A stretch of DNA of 64,000 bases from Candidatus Metalachnospira gallinarum (GCA_904378045.1 CAJFHC010000010.1:1-64000), one strand, 5' to 3'; shown: positions 34,046-42,623, counted from the stretch's first letter. Notes: generated from the sequence alone by a model not told the origin. Numbers and translations: made by a program.

Positions 34046-34395
34046 AGGAACATCCTCACAGCCGCGGCCAGCATAGCGAGACCAAAAATTATATGGATTT
34101 TTCTTGACGATATCTTATTCAGCAGCTTAGCCCCAACTACTCCGCCTATTATTCCGCCTATGGACACGGCTATGGTCTCTCCCCAGGGTACATCAGCCTT
34201 AAAAACATATATCAAAGCTGATAGCACCGACAGCGGCAGTATGACCGCTATAGCTGTGGCATGTGATTTGTGGGCGTCCACTCCGAGGAATTTTTCCATA
34301 CACGGAACGGCTATCGTTCCGCCCCCTGAGCCGAAAAGTCCGTTAGCAAAACCTGTTATTATACCTATCAAAGCTGTTTTTACCTTATTTTTCAA
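34042..34395 (-). CDS. TauE/SafE exporter, half-size subunit A
   Basis: This 117-residue half-size TauE/SafE protein has the motif GLFGSGGGTIAVPCM and three to four membrane helices. It is in a different reading frame from the second half and the two overlap by 4 bp. Neither ORF looks decayed, so this is more likely a true two-gene transporter than a broken single gene. Confidence 0.8.
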   Translation of the reverse strand: MKNKVKTALIGIITGFANGLFGSGGGTIAVPCMEKFLGVDAHKSHATAIAVILPLSVLSALIYVFKADVPWGETIAVSIGGIIGGVVGAKLLNKISSRKIHIIFGLAMLAAAVRMFL

Positions 34396-34423
34396 ATTTT
34401 ATCACCCAAGGTTATTTTTAGCC

Positions 34424-34762
34424 TCACAGGTCTTTAATATTCATTTTATCAATTTCTTTGTTTTTCCTTTTTCTTTCTCTAACAGTAAAATATATGGCCA
34501 GCAATATGGCAGTGGGTATATTCATAAGCAGAAAAACAACAAGTATTAACCCAATGGTAGAAAGCATAGACGTTCCGCCGAAAGCTGCTATGCTAAAGAT
34601 CCCCAAAAGTGAATATATCACACAGAGAAACGGCAGTATAAGGCCAGGCCACTTACTTTTTGAACGGGATAAAAATATTTGTAAGGCTATGCCTCCCCCT
34701 ATTATAAAAATCAATATTATTATTCTTGTAAGATCGGTATAAACATTTCCTGAACTATTCAT
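34424..34762 (-). CDS. Unknown three-helix membrane protein
   Basis: This 112-residue protein has three hydrophobic helices (IIILIFIIGGGIALQIFL, LILPFLCVIYSLLGIFSIAAF by parts, and LILVVFLLMNIPTAILLAIYF by parts) and a basic C-terminal tail RERKRKNKEIDK. Its ATGAATAG start contains the stop codon of the shifted frame of the DUF2089 gene upstream. The two are thus translationally coupled, and it is probably controlled by that regulator. Function unknown. Confidence 0.65.
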   Translation of the reverse strand: MNSSGNVYTDLTRIIILIFIIGGGIALQIFLSRSKSKWPGLILPFLCVIYSLLGIFSIAAFGGTSMLSTIGLILVVFLLMNIPTAILLAIYFTVRERKRKNKEIDKMNIKDL

Positions 34763-35062
34763 TTTTGTTCTCCTCCTGCAGTTTTCGATACTCAGTTATC
34801 AGTATTTTGGCAGCGTCAAAATCCATTTTCTCATTGAGCGCTAACTTTTTGATAAGACTGATATATGGTTCCTCGGATGAGTTTTCACCGGTCTTTATTT
34901 TATCTTATCTATCAAACGATCCAGTCTCAGCCTTACTGTTGGATATGTTACCTCATATTGTCTTGCCATTTCCTTAAGGGAACCGGAGGACAGAACAAAT
35001 CTTTTTATAAACGCCACATCCTCCTCATCCAGCTTTGCCAGCCACGGCGGCATAAATTCCAT
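34755..35062 (-). pseudogene. DUF2089-family HTH regulator split by a -1 frameshift
   Basis: The first frame (35062 to 34895) starts MEFMPPWLAKLDEEDVAF after AGGAAGTGATTGTT. It encodes a helix-turn-helix (GSLKEMARQYEVTYPTVRLRL) and stops after DRLIDKIK. The -1 frame continues without interruption as KTGENSSEEPYISLIKK ... AAKILITEYRKLQEENKNE to a TAG at 34755, which is fused to the ATG of the next gene. Together they give about 102 residues, the expected size of the short DUF2089 proteins I know of, which continue past this point. The junction is in an A-rich run (ATAAAATAAAG). It is either a mutation, an assembly error or recoding. Confidence 0.7.
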
Positions 35063-35148
35063 AACAATCACTTCCTTTAATAAAATTAATATATCATTTA
35101 ATTTTATTAAAGTCAACAAAATATTATTAAAGCAAAACGCATAAAAAT

Positions 35149-35173
35149 AAAGACAGACGAATCGTCTGCCTTT
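35149..35173 (-). terminator. Terminator of the rib operon
   Basis: AAAGGCAGACGAT pairs with TCGTCTGTCTTT with one mismatch, followed by ATTTTTATG on the minus strand. Confidence 0.8.
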
Positions 35174-35184
35174 ATTCCGTATTA

Positions 35185-35841
35185 CTATATATCTCTTTTC
35201 GCCTCCGACAAAATGGCCTGCCTCATCTCTCCAACGGTTCTGACCTTTATGTCCGCCATTTCAAGCTCTTTTTCTCCGCCGTACCCATATAGGCATCCAA
35301 TTGAGCGGGCTCCGTTTTTAAAGGCTGTTTCCATATCTGAATATCTGTCGCCGATTATCACAAACGGGCCGTCATATCTCCCTTTGATATTCTCAAAAAC
35401 GGCGTATTTGGGCTTAAAGCCGTAGTCCTCGGTGCAGTAGAAGCTATCGAAATATTTTCCCAGATCAAAGGCCTTCTTGTGCGCCTCCATATAGCTTCTT
35501 TTGCAGCTGCTGAGAAACACGGTCTTTCCGTACACCCCGGTCTGGCGTACAGCTTCCAGAGCCCCGTCATACAGCACGGCTCTTCCGGAGTAAATAAGCT
35601 CCTCCATATACTCTCCAATGAAGCCGCTGTATTTTTTCTTCTTATCCTCCGAAATATCCGGCCTGAAATCGCTCCACATGGCATTCACGTCCATGCCTAT
35701 CCACTTTTCTATTTCCCGGTTCGAATATTCCCTCACGTCCTCGCCGTCAAGACGCATAATCTCGCAGCATTTTCTGAACGCCGGAGCGTATATCCTCATA
35801 CTGTCGTGTATTGTTCCGTCATAGTCAAACACAAAGGTCAT
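35185..35841 (-). CDS. HAD-family phosphatase at the end of the rib operon
   Basis: This 218-residue HAD hydrolase of the phosphoglycolate-phosphatase type has motif I DYDGTIHD with the nucleophile Asp, motif II SSCKRS, and motifs III/IV KPKY and GDRYSDMETA. It is coupled to ribH by a TAATG overlap. Since the riboflavin pathway needs a phosphatase acting on 5-amino-6-ribitylaminouracil 5'-phosphate, usually a HAD enzyme encoded elsewhere, its place here suggests that role. A nonspecific phosphatase is the alternative. Confidence 0.85.
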   Translation of the reverse strand: MTFVFDYDGTIHDSMRIYAPAFRKCCEIMRLDGEDVREYSNREIEKWIGMDVNAMWSDFRPDISEDKKKKYSGFIGEYMEELIYSGRAVLYDGALEAVRQTGVYGKTVFLSSCKRSYMEAHKKAFDLGKYFDSFYCTEDYGFKPKYAVFENIKGRYDGPFVIIGDRYSDMETAFKNGARSIGCLYGYGGEKELEMADIKVRTVGEMRQAILSEAKRDI

Positions 35842-36308
35842 TATAATCCCATACCTTTAATAAGATTTACCATTTCTATGGCTCCAAGCGCGCAGTCATA
35901 TCCCTTGTTTCCGGCCTTTGTTCCAGCTCTCTCTATAGCCTGCTCGATATTGTCCGTAGTAAGCACTCCAAACATTACGGGAACACCGCTGTGAAGGCCG
36001 GCCTGAGCTACGCCCTTTGAAACCTCGGCGCATACATAGTCATAATGCGATGTCGATCCCCTTATCACGGCTCCAAGGGCGATAACTGCGTCATATTTTC
36101 CGGACTCCGCCATTTTTGAAGCGATAAGAGGTATCTCAAACGCTCCGGGAACCCATGCGATGTCTATATCATCATCGTTTACGTCATGTCTTTTAAGTCC
36201 GTCAAGAGCTCCTGAAACCAGTTTCGATACTATAAACTCGTTGAACCTTGCCGCAACTATTCCGACCTTTATACCCTGCGATACAACATTTCCCTCAAAT
36301 ATTCTCAT
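35841..36308 (-). CDS. ribH: 6,7-dimethyl-8-ribityllumazine synthase
   Basis: This 155-residue enzyme joins the ribitylaminouracil and dihydroxybutanone phosphate to form lumazine, the penultimate step of riboflavin synthesis. Recognisable parts are the start [19 protein letters not shown] (key part VAARFNEF), [23 protein letters not shown] with the catalytic His, and [17 protein letters not shown]. The length is normal. It is the fourth gene of the ribD-ribE-ribBA-ribH-HAD operon. Confidence 0.97.
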   Translation of the reverse strand: MRIFEGNVVSQGIKVGIVAARFNEFIVSKLVSGALDGLKRHDVNDDDIDIAWVPGAFEIPLIASKMAESGKYDAVIALGAVIRGSTSHYDYVCAEVSKGVAQAGLHSGVPVMFGVLTTDNIEQAIERAGTKAGNKGYDCALGAIEMVNLIKGMGL

Positions 36309-36349
36309 TTTCTGTTCCTCCTGTTTTATATATTTTTGCGCATTATATT

Positions 36350-37552
36350 TTATTTAAGATGGAGCATATGTCCCATTTTGTTCTGTTTTGTCTTCATATA
36401 GAACTCGTCATACTGGGTAACGCCGATTTCGATGGGCACCCTCTCAACGATGGAAAGGCCAAAGTCCGAAAGTCCCTCTATCTTCTTGGGGTTGTTGGTG
36501 AGAAGTCTTAACGTCTTTATGCCGAGATCCCTAAGTATCTGGGAGCCAATGTAGTATTCTCTCAGATCCTCGTCAAATCCGAGGGCAAGGTTTGCCTCTA
36601 CCGTGTCAAGCCCCTTGTCTTGAAGCTCATAAGCCCTCAGTTTATTTATGAGTCCGATGCCTCTGCCCTCCTGCCTCATATACAGAAGGACTCCTCTTCC
36701 TTCTCTTTCTATCTGTCTCATTGCCTGGGCAAGCTGCTCGCCGCAGTCGCATTTGAGCGAACCGAAAGCGTCTCCGGTCAAACATTCGGAATGCACTCGG
36801 CAAAGCACGTTTTCTCCGTCTCCTATGTCTCCCTTTACAAGAGCCACATGATGCTCTCCGTTGAGCTTGTTAACATAGCCGTATGCAATAAAGTTGCCGT
36901 ACTTTGTAGGCATCTTCGTTCTTGCTACGCACTCAACCAGCCTATCGTTGACCTTTCTGTAGCGCTGGAGAGCCTTTATCGTTATGATTTTCATATCAAA
37001 TTTTTCCGCCAGCGCAAGAAGTTCCGTCCTTCTCATCATCGTGCCGTCGTCCCTCATTATCTCACAGCAAAGACCACATTCCTTAAGTCCGGCTAAACGC
37101 ATAAGGTCAACTGTAGCCTCCGTATGCCCGTTTCTCTCAAGGACGCCGTTCTTCTTGGCCAGCAGAGGGAACATATGGCCGGGGCGGCGGAAGTCCTCGG
37201 GTTTCGAGTCATCATCCACGCATTTCATAGCCGTTATTGATCTTTCTGCCGCTGATATACCCGTTGTCGTGCTTACATGATCTATGGAAACGGTGAACGC
37301 CGTCTCGTGGTTGTCCGTATTATTTGTTACCATCTGCGGAAGCTTGAGCTTTCTTATATATTCCTCGCTCATAGGCATACATATGAGACCCTTGCCGTGA
37401 ACGGCCATAAAGTTGATGTTTTCCGTTGTCGCCGCCTCAGCCGAGCATATAAAGTCACCCTCGTTTTCCCTGTCCTCGTCGTCGGTGACAAGGACTATCT
37501 TTCCCTTTCTGAGATCCTCAAGCGCTTCTTCAATGGTGTTAAATTCTTTCAT
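36350..37552 (-). CDS. ribBA: Bifunctional DHBP synthase / GTP cyclohydrolase II (RibBA)
   Basis: This is a 400-residue fusion. The N-terminal half is 3,4-dihydroxy-2-butanone-4-phosphate synthase ([27 protein letters not shown]). The C-terminal half is GTP cyclohydrolase II with the zinc cysteines in [21 protein letters not shown] (C...C.C) and [13 protein letters not shown]. It feeds both arms of riboflavin synthesis and is regulated by the upstream FMN riboswitch as part of the operon. Confidence 0.97.
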   Translation of the reverse strand: MKEFNTIEEALEDLRKGKIVLVTDDEDRENEGDFICSAEAATTENINFMAVHGKGLICMPMSEEYIRKLKLPQMVTNNTDNHETAFTVSIDHVSTTTGISAAERSITAMKCVDDDSKPEDFRRPGHMFPLLAKKNGVLERNGHTEATVDLMRLAGLKECGLCCEIMRDDGTMMRRTELLALAEKFDMKIITIKALQRYRKVNDRLVECVARTKMPTKYGNFIAYGYVNKLNGEHHVALVKGDIGDGENVLCRVHSECLTGDAFGSLKCDCGEQLAQAMRQIEREGRGVLLYMRQEGRGIGLINKLRAYELQDKGLDTVEANLALGFDEDLREYYIGSQILRDLGIKTLRLLTNNPKKIEGLSDFGLSIVERVPIEIGVTQYDEFYMKTKQNKMGHMLHLK

Positions 37553-37565
37553 TTCCTGTTCCTCC

Positions 37566-38231
37566 TTAAAATCCGGCTTTCAAAAGAAAGTCCCTCGTTA
37601 TGCCCGAGCCCTTTCCCCTCCGGCCGTTATTGTTTTCATTATCGTCAAACATAATAAAATGCTCTATATATTTTCCCACGACGTCATTTTCAAGATTTAC
37701 CGTGTCACCCGGCTTCTTAAATCCAAGCACGGTTTCCTTCGCCGTATGCGGTATAAGAGATACGGAAAAATCCGTGTCCGTGACCTTAGCTACCGTCAGG
37801 CTTATGCCGTCTATTGCTACTGAGCCCTTCTCGATTATATATTTCATTATTTTTCTGTCCGCCGCTATGGTGTACCAAACGGCTATGTCGTCCCTTTCGG
37901 TTTTGACTATTCTTCCCGTGCCGTCGATATGCCCGGATACTATATGTCCGCCGAACCGCCCGTTGCAGAGCATCGCTCTCTCAAGATCGACCCTGCTTCC
38001 CGAGCCAAGCTCTCCAAGATTGCTCCTTGTAAGGGTCTCGTTCATAACGTCGGCCGTGAACGTATCCTTCGTAAATCCTGTCACGGTCAGGCACACTCCG
38101 TTTACGGCAACGCTGTCTCCCAGCTTAAGATCGTCAAATATTTTTGATCCCGACACCGTAAGTCTGGAGGATTTCGCTCCCCTCTCGACCTTGACTACGG
38201 AACCTATTTCCTCAACTATTCCGGTAAACAA
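37566..38231 (-). CDS. ribE: Riboflavin synthase, alpha subunit
   Basis: This 221-residue enzyme carries out the dismutation of two lumazines to riboflavin. It shows the two-fold internal repeat of the family: [12 protein letters not shown] ... [13 protein letters not shown] and [13 protein letters not shown] ... [12 protein letters not shown]. The length is standard. It lies 1 bp from the ribD stop and 13 bp before ribBA. Confidence 0.97.
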   Translation of the reverse strand: MFTGIVEEIGSVVKVERGAKSSRLTVSGSKIFDDLKLGDSVAVNGVCLTVTGFTKDTFTADVMNETLTRSNLGELGSGSRVDLERAMLCNGRFGGHIVSGHIDGTGRIVKTERDDIAVWYTIAADRKIMKYIIEKGSVAIDGISLTVAKVTDTDFSVSLIPHTAKETVLGFKKPGDTVNLENDVVGKYIEHFIMFDDNENNNGRRGKGSGITRDFLLKAGF

Positions 38232-38232
38232 A

Positions 38233-39318
38233 TCATCTCACCTTCCATTCGATAAGTATGTCCTCATCAAAGCGTGATATTTCGGCGTCTCCCAGCATAA
38301 AGGCGTTTGCCGGAAGCTCCACGCCCCTGCCTCCAACGGGCGTTTTCGCGCTATCGCCTCCGAATATTTTTGGAGCGATATAGCATTTTACCCTGTTTAC
38401 GATTCCCGCCTCAAGGGCGCTGAAATTAAGTCCCGCTCCGCCCTCAAGCAGTACGCTGTCTATGCCGAGTTCTCCCAGCTTTATCATCAGCTCTCTTAGA
38501 TCCACCCGCCCGTCTTTTGGGGAAGTAGTTATTACGCTGACGTTTCTGTCCTCATATTCCCTGCGGCGTTTCTCGTCGGAGCGTACCGTGGCTATTATGG
38601 TCGGTATTTCCCCGGCCGTCTTTACTATATTGGAATCAATGGGCGTTCTAAGGGATGAATCGCATATTATCCTAACCGGGTTGCGTCCTCCTGGCAGGCG
38701 GCAGTTGAGCATCGGATCATCGGCAAGCACCGTGCCTATGCCGGCCATTATTCCCGAGTATCTGTGTCTGTCCTGATGCACGTTGTTTCTCGCGTTTTCG
38801 CCGGTTATCCATTTTGACGCTCCCGTTACCGTGGCGATCTTTCCGTCGGCTGTCATGGCGTATTTCATTACGACAAACGGGGTCTTTGCCGTTATATAGT
38901 GGAAAAACACCTCGTTCATAGCGTCGCATTCGTCCTTCAGCACTCCGCTTATTACTTCTATGCCATGTTCCTCAAGTATTTTTCTGCCCTTCCCGGCCAC
39001 AAGGGGATTAGGGTCATCCGAGCCCATAAACACCCTTTTTATGCCTTTTTCAATTATAATATCCGTGCAGGGAGGAGTCTTTCCGAAGTGGCAGCAAGGC
39101 TCCAGCGTAACGTACAGGTCAGCTCCCCTCGCATCGTCTCCGCACTTTAAAAGCGCGTTCCTTTCGGCGTGGTATTCTCCGCATTTGTGATGATAGTCCT
39201 TTGAGATTATTTTCCCATCCTTCACGACTACGGCTCCGACCATCGGATTCGGCGAAGTCCAGCCCATACCCTTTTTAGCCTCTTCTATGGCAATTCTCAT
39301 ATAATCATTTTCCGTCAA
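38233..39318 (-). CDS. ribD: Bifunctional pyrimidine deaminase/reductase (RibD)
   Basis: This 361-residue enzyme performs the second and third steps from GTP in riboflavin synthesis. I chose TTG (LTENDYMRIA) after GGGAGATGAGAAC; the longer ORF would run into the second terminator of the riboswitch. The deaminase zinc site is HAERNAL plus PCCHFGKTPPC, and the reductase domain follows (KYAMTADGKIAT, LLEGGAGLNFS). First gene of the rib operon, directly controlled by the FMN riboswitch. Confidence 0.95.
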   Translation of the reverse strand: MTENDYMRIAIEEAKKGMGWTSPNPMVGAVVVKDGKIISKDYHHKCGEYHAERNALLKCGDDARGADLYVTLEPCCHFGKTPPCTDIIIEKGIKRVFMGSDDPNPLVAGKGRKILEEHGIEVISGVLKDECDAMNEVFFHYITAKTPFVVMKYAMTADGKIATVTGASKWITGENARNNVHQDRHRYSGIMAGIGTVLADDPMLNCRLPGGRNPVRIICDSSLRTPIDSNIVKTAGEIPTIIATVRSDEKRRREYEDRNVSVITTSPKDGRVDLRELMIKLGELGIDSVLLEGGAGLNFSALEAGIVNRVKCYIAPKIFGGDSAKTPVGGRGVELPANAFMLGDAEISRFDEDILIEWKVR

Positions 39319-39333
39319 GTTCTCATCTCCCAA

Positions 39334-39362
39334 ATAAAAAAGCCCTGAAAACAAATTCAGGG
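39334..39362 (-). terminator. Second riboswitch terminator
   Basis: GCCCTGAA-TTTGTT-TTCAGGGC followed by TTTTTTATTT lies immediately before the ribD SD. Its 5' arm GCCCTGAA repeats that of the first terminator and is complementary to TTCAGGGC at the 5' side of the aptamer. Confidence 0.75.
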
Positions 39363-39390
39363 CATGCCAGACACATCAAAGCCTGCGCAT

Positions 39391-39420
39391 AAAAAAACCT
39401 GAAATGATAAACATTTCAGG
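39391..39420 (-). terminator. First riboswitch terminator
   Basis: CCTGAAATG-TTTAT-CATTTCAGG followed by TTTTTTT is a canonical intrinsic terminator. It lies 40-70 nt after the aptamer. Its 5' arm is preceded by GC, so GCCCTGAA can alternatively pair with the aptamer. Confidence 0.85.
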
Positions 39421-39463
39421 GCATATACGCAAACAAAAGAACCATAAAAAATATGGCTTCTCG

Positions 39464-39572
39464 TCTTCTTTCATCCAGACTGTACTGTCGGTTTTGGAAT
39501 CGCACCAAATCATGCGCTCTCGCGCTCGCGGACTATACCGCCGATCGGGAATTTCACCCTGCCCTGAAGACC
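39464..39572 (-). promoter_or_regulatory. FMN riboswitch (RFN element)
   Basis: The minus strand carries the conserved RFN core: AGGGCAGGGTGAAATTCCC near the start, GACCGACAGTA-like and GATTTGGTGCGATTCC parts, and GTCTGGATGAAAGAAGA at the end. P1 is formed by GTCTTC with GAAGAC. When FMN binds, transcription should stop at the downstream terminators and switch off ribD-ribE-ribBA-ribH-HAD. Confidence 0.95.
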
Positions 39573-39590
39573 GGTATTAACTTCACAAGT

Positions 39591-39619
39591 ATATTATCAC
39601 TATGACAAAGTGATGTCAA
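39591..39619 (-). promoter_or_regulatory. rib operon promoter
   Basis: The minus strand has a perfect -35 TTGACA (39614-39619), 17 bp, and -10 TAATAT (39591-39596), about 20 bp before the RFN element. Confidence 0.85.
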
Positions 39620-39658
39620 TAAAAAAATTTGACAAATATCCTCATCATTTTTCACAGC

Positions 39659-39687
39659 TTGCATTGGGACCGAAAATACTGTAAAAT
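39659..39687 (+). promoter_or_regulatory. Promoter of the binding protein - cysG-like pair
   Basis: The sequence has TTGCAT (39659-39664), 17 bp and TAAAAT (39682-39687), followed by a 50-nt leader. Confidence 0.6.
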
Positions 39688-39736
39688 TCTAAATAATATT
39701 CAGACATATTTTTACGAAGCATAGGAGGAGTTCTTC

Positions 39737-40699
39737 TTGAATAAATACGCTGTTAAAGCCGCTGTTTTATGCCTTTTGGCCTGCATATCGCTTTCCGGGT
39801 GTTCGAGATCCGCGGATGAAAAAGATCCCGTCGTGCCGGCTCGGGAAGAAGGCGTTACGTTTACCGATGACCTCGGCAGGAGCGTTACCGTCTCGTCACC
39901 ACAAAGGGTTGTGACGCTTATCGGCTCCTTTACCGATGTATGGCTGCTTTCCGGAGGAAGCGTTGTCGGCGCCTGCGACGACTCCTGGTCGTCCCTCGGC
40001 CTTGATCTTCCTGACGGCGTTATAAATACGGGAAAGGTTTCGGAGCCTAACCTGGAAAGCATACTCTCTGCCGATCCGGATTTTATAATCGCCAGCGTAA
40101 ATACGGCCGCCAATGTCGAACTTCTGGACACGTTTGATGAGCTGGGCATCTCTTGCGCCTATTTTGATGTGTCAAATTTCGGCGACTACCTTGATATGCT
40201 CAAAATATGCACGGACATAACCGGCAGAAGCGATCTGTACGAGAAAAACGGCCTTGATGTGCAGGAGCAGATAGAAAAAGCCATCCAAAGGGCCGACGGA
40301 AGCGCTCCCGAAGTTTTGTATCTCAGAACGTCAACCAAAAGCATACAGGCCAAAAAAAGCGAAGGCAACGTATGCGGAGAGATACTTGCCAACCTTGGCT
40401 GCGTAAACATTGCCGACAGCGATGAAACAATGCTTGAAAATCTGAGCCTTGAGGCCATAATGCGCGCCGACCCTGATTATATTTTTGTCACTCCACAGGG
40501 CAGCGACAAGGAAGCCGCCATAGCCAATATAGAAGAAACATTTACGTCAAGCCCCGCTTGGCAGACGCTGAGAGCCGTAAAGGAAGGCCGGTATTATGTT
40601 CTCGACCCGTATCTTTACAACCTCAAACCAAATGAACGATGGGGCGAGGCTTACGAGAAAATGGCCGACATACTCTATCCTGAAAATTCAGAAAGGTGA
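39737..40699 (+). CDS. Periplasmic-binding-type lipoprotein (iron/cobalamin/heme uptake family)
   Basis: This 320-residue lipoprotein has lipobox SLSGC and the class III binding-protein fold (FTDDLGRSVTVSSPQRVV, SEPNLESILSADPDFII, KEGRYYVLDPYLYNL), as in FepB, BtuF and related proteins. The start is TTG, 8 nt after AGGAGG. No permease or ATPase gene is adjacent; the only operon partner is a CysG-like tetrapyrrole enzyme 5 bp downstream. This hints that the ligand could be a tetrapyrrole or an iron chelate, but that is inference. Confidence 0.85.
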   Translation: MNKYAVKAAVLCLLACISLSGCSRSADEKDPVVPAREEGVTFTDDLGRSVTVSSPQRVVTLIGSFTDVWLLSGGSVVGACDDSWSSLGLDLPDGVINTGKVSEPNLESILSADPDFIIASVNTAANVELLDTFDELGISCAYFDVSNFGDYLDMLKICTDITGRSDLYEKNGLDVQEQIEKAIQRADGSAPEVLYLRTSTKSIQAKKSEGNVCGEILANLGCVNIADSDETMLENLSLEAIMRADPDYIFVTPQGSDKEAAIANIEETFTSSPAWQTLRAVKEGRYYVLDPYLYNLKPNERWGEAYEKMADILYPENSER

Positions 40700-40704
40700 G
40701 ATCT

Positions 40705-42066
40705 ATGGGATATTTCCCTTTTTTCATTGACATAGAAAACAAAAAATGCCTCATTGTTGGGGGCGGGAACGTAGCCCTCAGGAAAATAAAAAAGCTAATA
40801 CCCTACCGTCCGGCAATAAAAGTAGTGGCGGAAAAAATAAGCGGCGATATACGTTCCATAGCCTATGCCGGCCTTGAGCTTATTGAAAAAAAATTCAGTC
40901 CCTCCGATATAGACGATGTGTTATTTGTCATCGCCGCCACCGACAATGTTTCTCTGAACGCCGAAATATCAAGTCTCTGCCGCGAGCGTGGCATACTCGT
41001 GAACTCCGTTGACTCAAAGGACGACTGCGGATTTATTTTTCCGTCTCTCTACAAAAACGGCGGACTTTCCGCCGGAATCACAACCGGCGGGGCAAGCCCG
41101 TCACTCTCGGCGAAGTGCCGGAACATACTTGAAAAAAATCTGCCCGAGGACTGTGAAAGCATATTGGATTTCCTCTCATCCATACGCCCCGAGGCAAAAC
41201 GCCGCATAGCCGACGGTAATATCAGGAGCGCCTTTTTAAAGGAGTGTATGGAACTTTGCCTCTCCCTTAACGGCGTGCCGTCATCCGGCGACGTGGAGGC
41301 GTTATTTGAAAAATATGCGGGCGGAGACCGCAAGCGTTCCGGCTTTGTACACATTGTGGGCGCCGGATGTTCCCAAGCCGATCTCATAACCGTAAGGGGT
41401 CTTGAGCTTATCCAAAACGCCGACGTTATCATATATGACGACCTTATTTCCGACAAACTCCTTGATATGGCAAAGGAATCCTGCCGGAAAATATATGCCG
41501 GAAAGCGTGGCGGCAGACATTATATGAAACAGGACGAGATAAGCGCCCTCATCGTTTCCGAGGCCGAAAAGGGGCAGACCGTTGTCCGTCTCAAGGGAGG
41601 CGATCCGTTTGTTTTTGGCAGAGGCGGCGAGGAAATACTTGCCCTCAGAGAAAAGGAGATAGACTATGACGTAACGCCAGGCATAACCTCGGCCATAGCC
41701 ATACCGGCGGAAGCCGGCATACCAGTCACCCACAGAGGGCTCAGCCGCAGCCTTCATATAATCACCGGCCACACAGACAGCCCGGACGGCATATCGGAAA
41801 ATTTTGAAAAGCTGGCCGCCCTTGACGGAACATTGGTGTTCCTTATGGGACTTTCTAATCTGGAAAAAATCTGCTCCGGACTTATGGAAAATGGAAAGGA
41901 TAAAAATACTCCGGCCGCCGTCATATCCGGAGGCAATTCCAAAAACAAAACGACCGTCAGGGCCGCCCTTGGCGAGATAGCCGCGGCCTGCCGGAGTGAA
42001 GGCGTAAAGTCGCCTGTGACCATTGTTATCGGCCCCGTGGCATCCCTTGATCTCAGATGTGAATAA
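40705..42066 (+). CDS. cysG: CysG-like bifunctional precorrin-2 dehydrogenase / uroporphyrinogen-III methyltransferase
   Basis: This is a 453-residue fusion. The N-terminal part has a Rossmann motif LIVGGGNVALRKIKKL and ATDNVSLN, NSVDSKDDCGF and GITTGGASPSLS, as in the precorrin-2 dehydrogenase/ferrochelatase half of CysG. The C-terminal half is the SAM-dependent uroporphyrinogen-III C-methyltransferase (VHIVGAGCSQADLITVRG, YDDLIS, VRLKGGDPFVFGRGGEE, VTPGITSAIA). It makes precorrin-2 and sirohydrochlorin for siroheme or B12. The ATG was chosen after AAAGGTGAG; an earlier GTG overlaps the previous gene. Confidence 0.93.
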   Translation: MGYFPFFIDIENKKCLIVGGGNVALRKIKKLIPYRPAIKVVAEKISGDIRSIAYAGLELIEKKFSPSDIDDVLFVIAATDNVSLNAEISSLCRERGILVNSVDSKDDCGFIFPSLYKNGGLSAGITTGGASPSLSAKCRNILEKNLPEDCESILDFLSSIRPEAKRRIADGNIRSAFLKECMELCLSLNGVPSSGDVEALFEKYAGGDRKRSGFVHIVGAGCSQADLITVRGLELIQNADVIIYDDLISDKLLDMAKESCRKIYAGKRGGRHYMKQDEISALIVSEAEKGQTVVRLKGGDPFVFGRGGEEILALREKEIDYDVTPGITSAIAIPAEAGIPVTHRGLSRSLHIITGHTDSPDGISENFEKLAALDGTLVFLMGLSNLEKICSGLMENGKDKNTPAAVISGGNSKNKTTVRAALGEIAAACRSEGVKSPVTIVIGPVASLDLRCE

Positions 42067-42071
42067 TATAG

Positions 42072-42106
42072 ATCCCCATTCCGACAGTTCAAGTCAAAAT
42101 GGGGAT
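42072..42106. terminator. Bidirectional terminator between cysG-like and nim-like genes
   Basis: ATCCCCATT pairs with AATGGGGAT (9 bp) around a 17-nt loop. The T-tail is short on the plus strand. Confidence 0.65.
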
Positions 42107-42137
42107 TTCCTATTTCATCATGTATTTTTGACCGGTA

Positions 42138-42611
42138 TTATTTCCTGTGCTCTTTACAGGACAGCTCTTTTATACTCAGCTTAAAAACGCATACCAGATT
42201 CAGCATTTCATCGGCGTACTCAAAAGTCTCCCTGTCCGAATAGTGACGCATTATTATGTCAAGAGCGCGTCTCTTTTCGTCCGTATCCTCTATAAATTCG
42301 ATACTTCCCGTTCCTATGACGCTCTTATACATGGCCGTATATCCGCACGCTGTTTCGCCCTCTACGATCTCACGGTCGGTGTCCATCTCAAATCCTGCGT
42401 AAGCGTTGTTTTTCATAAGCTCGACCTTTCGGCCTTCTTTGGCTCCGTGGAAATACAGCGTCCTTAGGCCGCCGTTTTCCTCGTATCCAAAGCTGAGAGG
42501 GACGATATAGGGCGCTTCTCCGGTATTCAGCGCTACTCGGCATGTTCCGCAGGCCAAAATGATTTCTTTTATCCTGCTTTCATCCGTTACCTCACGCTCT
42601 TTTCTTCTCAT
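42138..42611 (-). CDS. Pyridoxamine 5'-phosphate oxidase-like flavoprotein (NimA type)
   Basis: This 157-residue flavin-binding split-barrel protein is similar to NimA-type nitroimidazole reductases and related PNPOx-like proteins: MRRKEREVTD, LACGTCRVALN, YIVPLSFGYE, LYFHGAKEGRKVELMKNN. Most Clostridia homologues have an unknown physiological substrate. It is the last gene of the dnaX-led operon, 12 bp after the aldo/keto reductase gene. Confidence 0.88.
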   Translation of the reverse strand: MRRKEREVTDESRIKEIILACGTCRVALNTGEAPYIVPLSFGYEENGGLRTLYFHGAKEGRKVELMKNNAYAGFEMDTDREIVEGETACGYTAMYKSVIGTGSIEFIEDTDEKRRALDIIMRHYSDRETFEYADEMLNLVCVFKLSIKELSCKEHRK

Positions 42612-42623
42612 TTTGCCGCCTCC

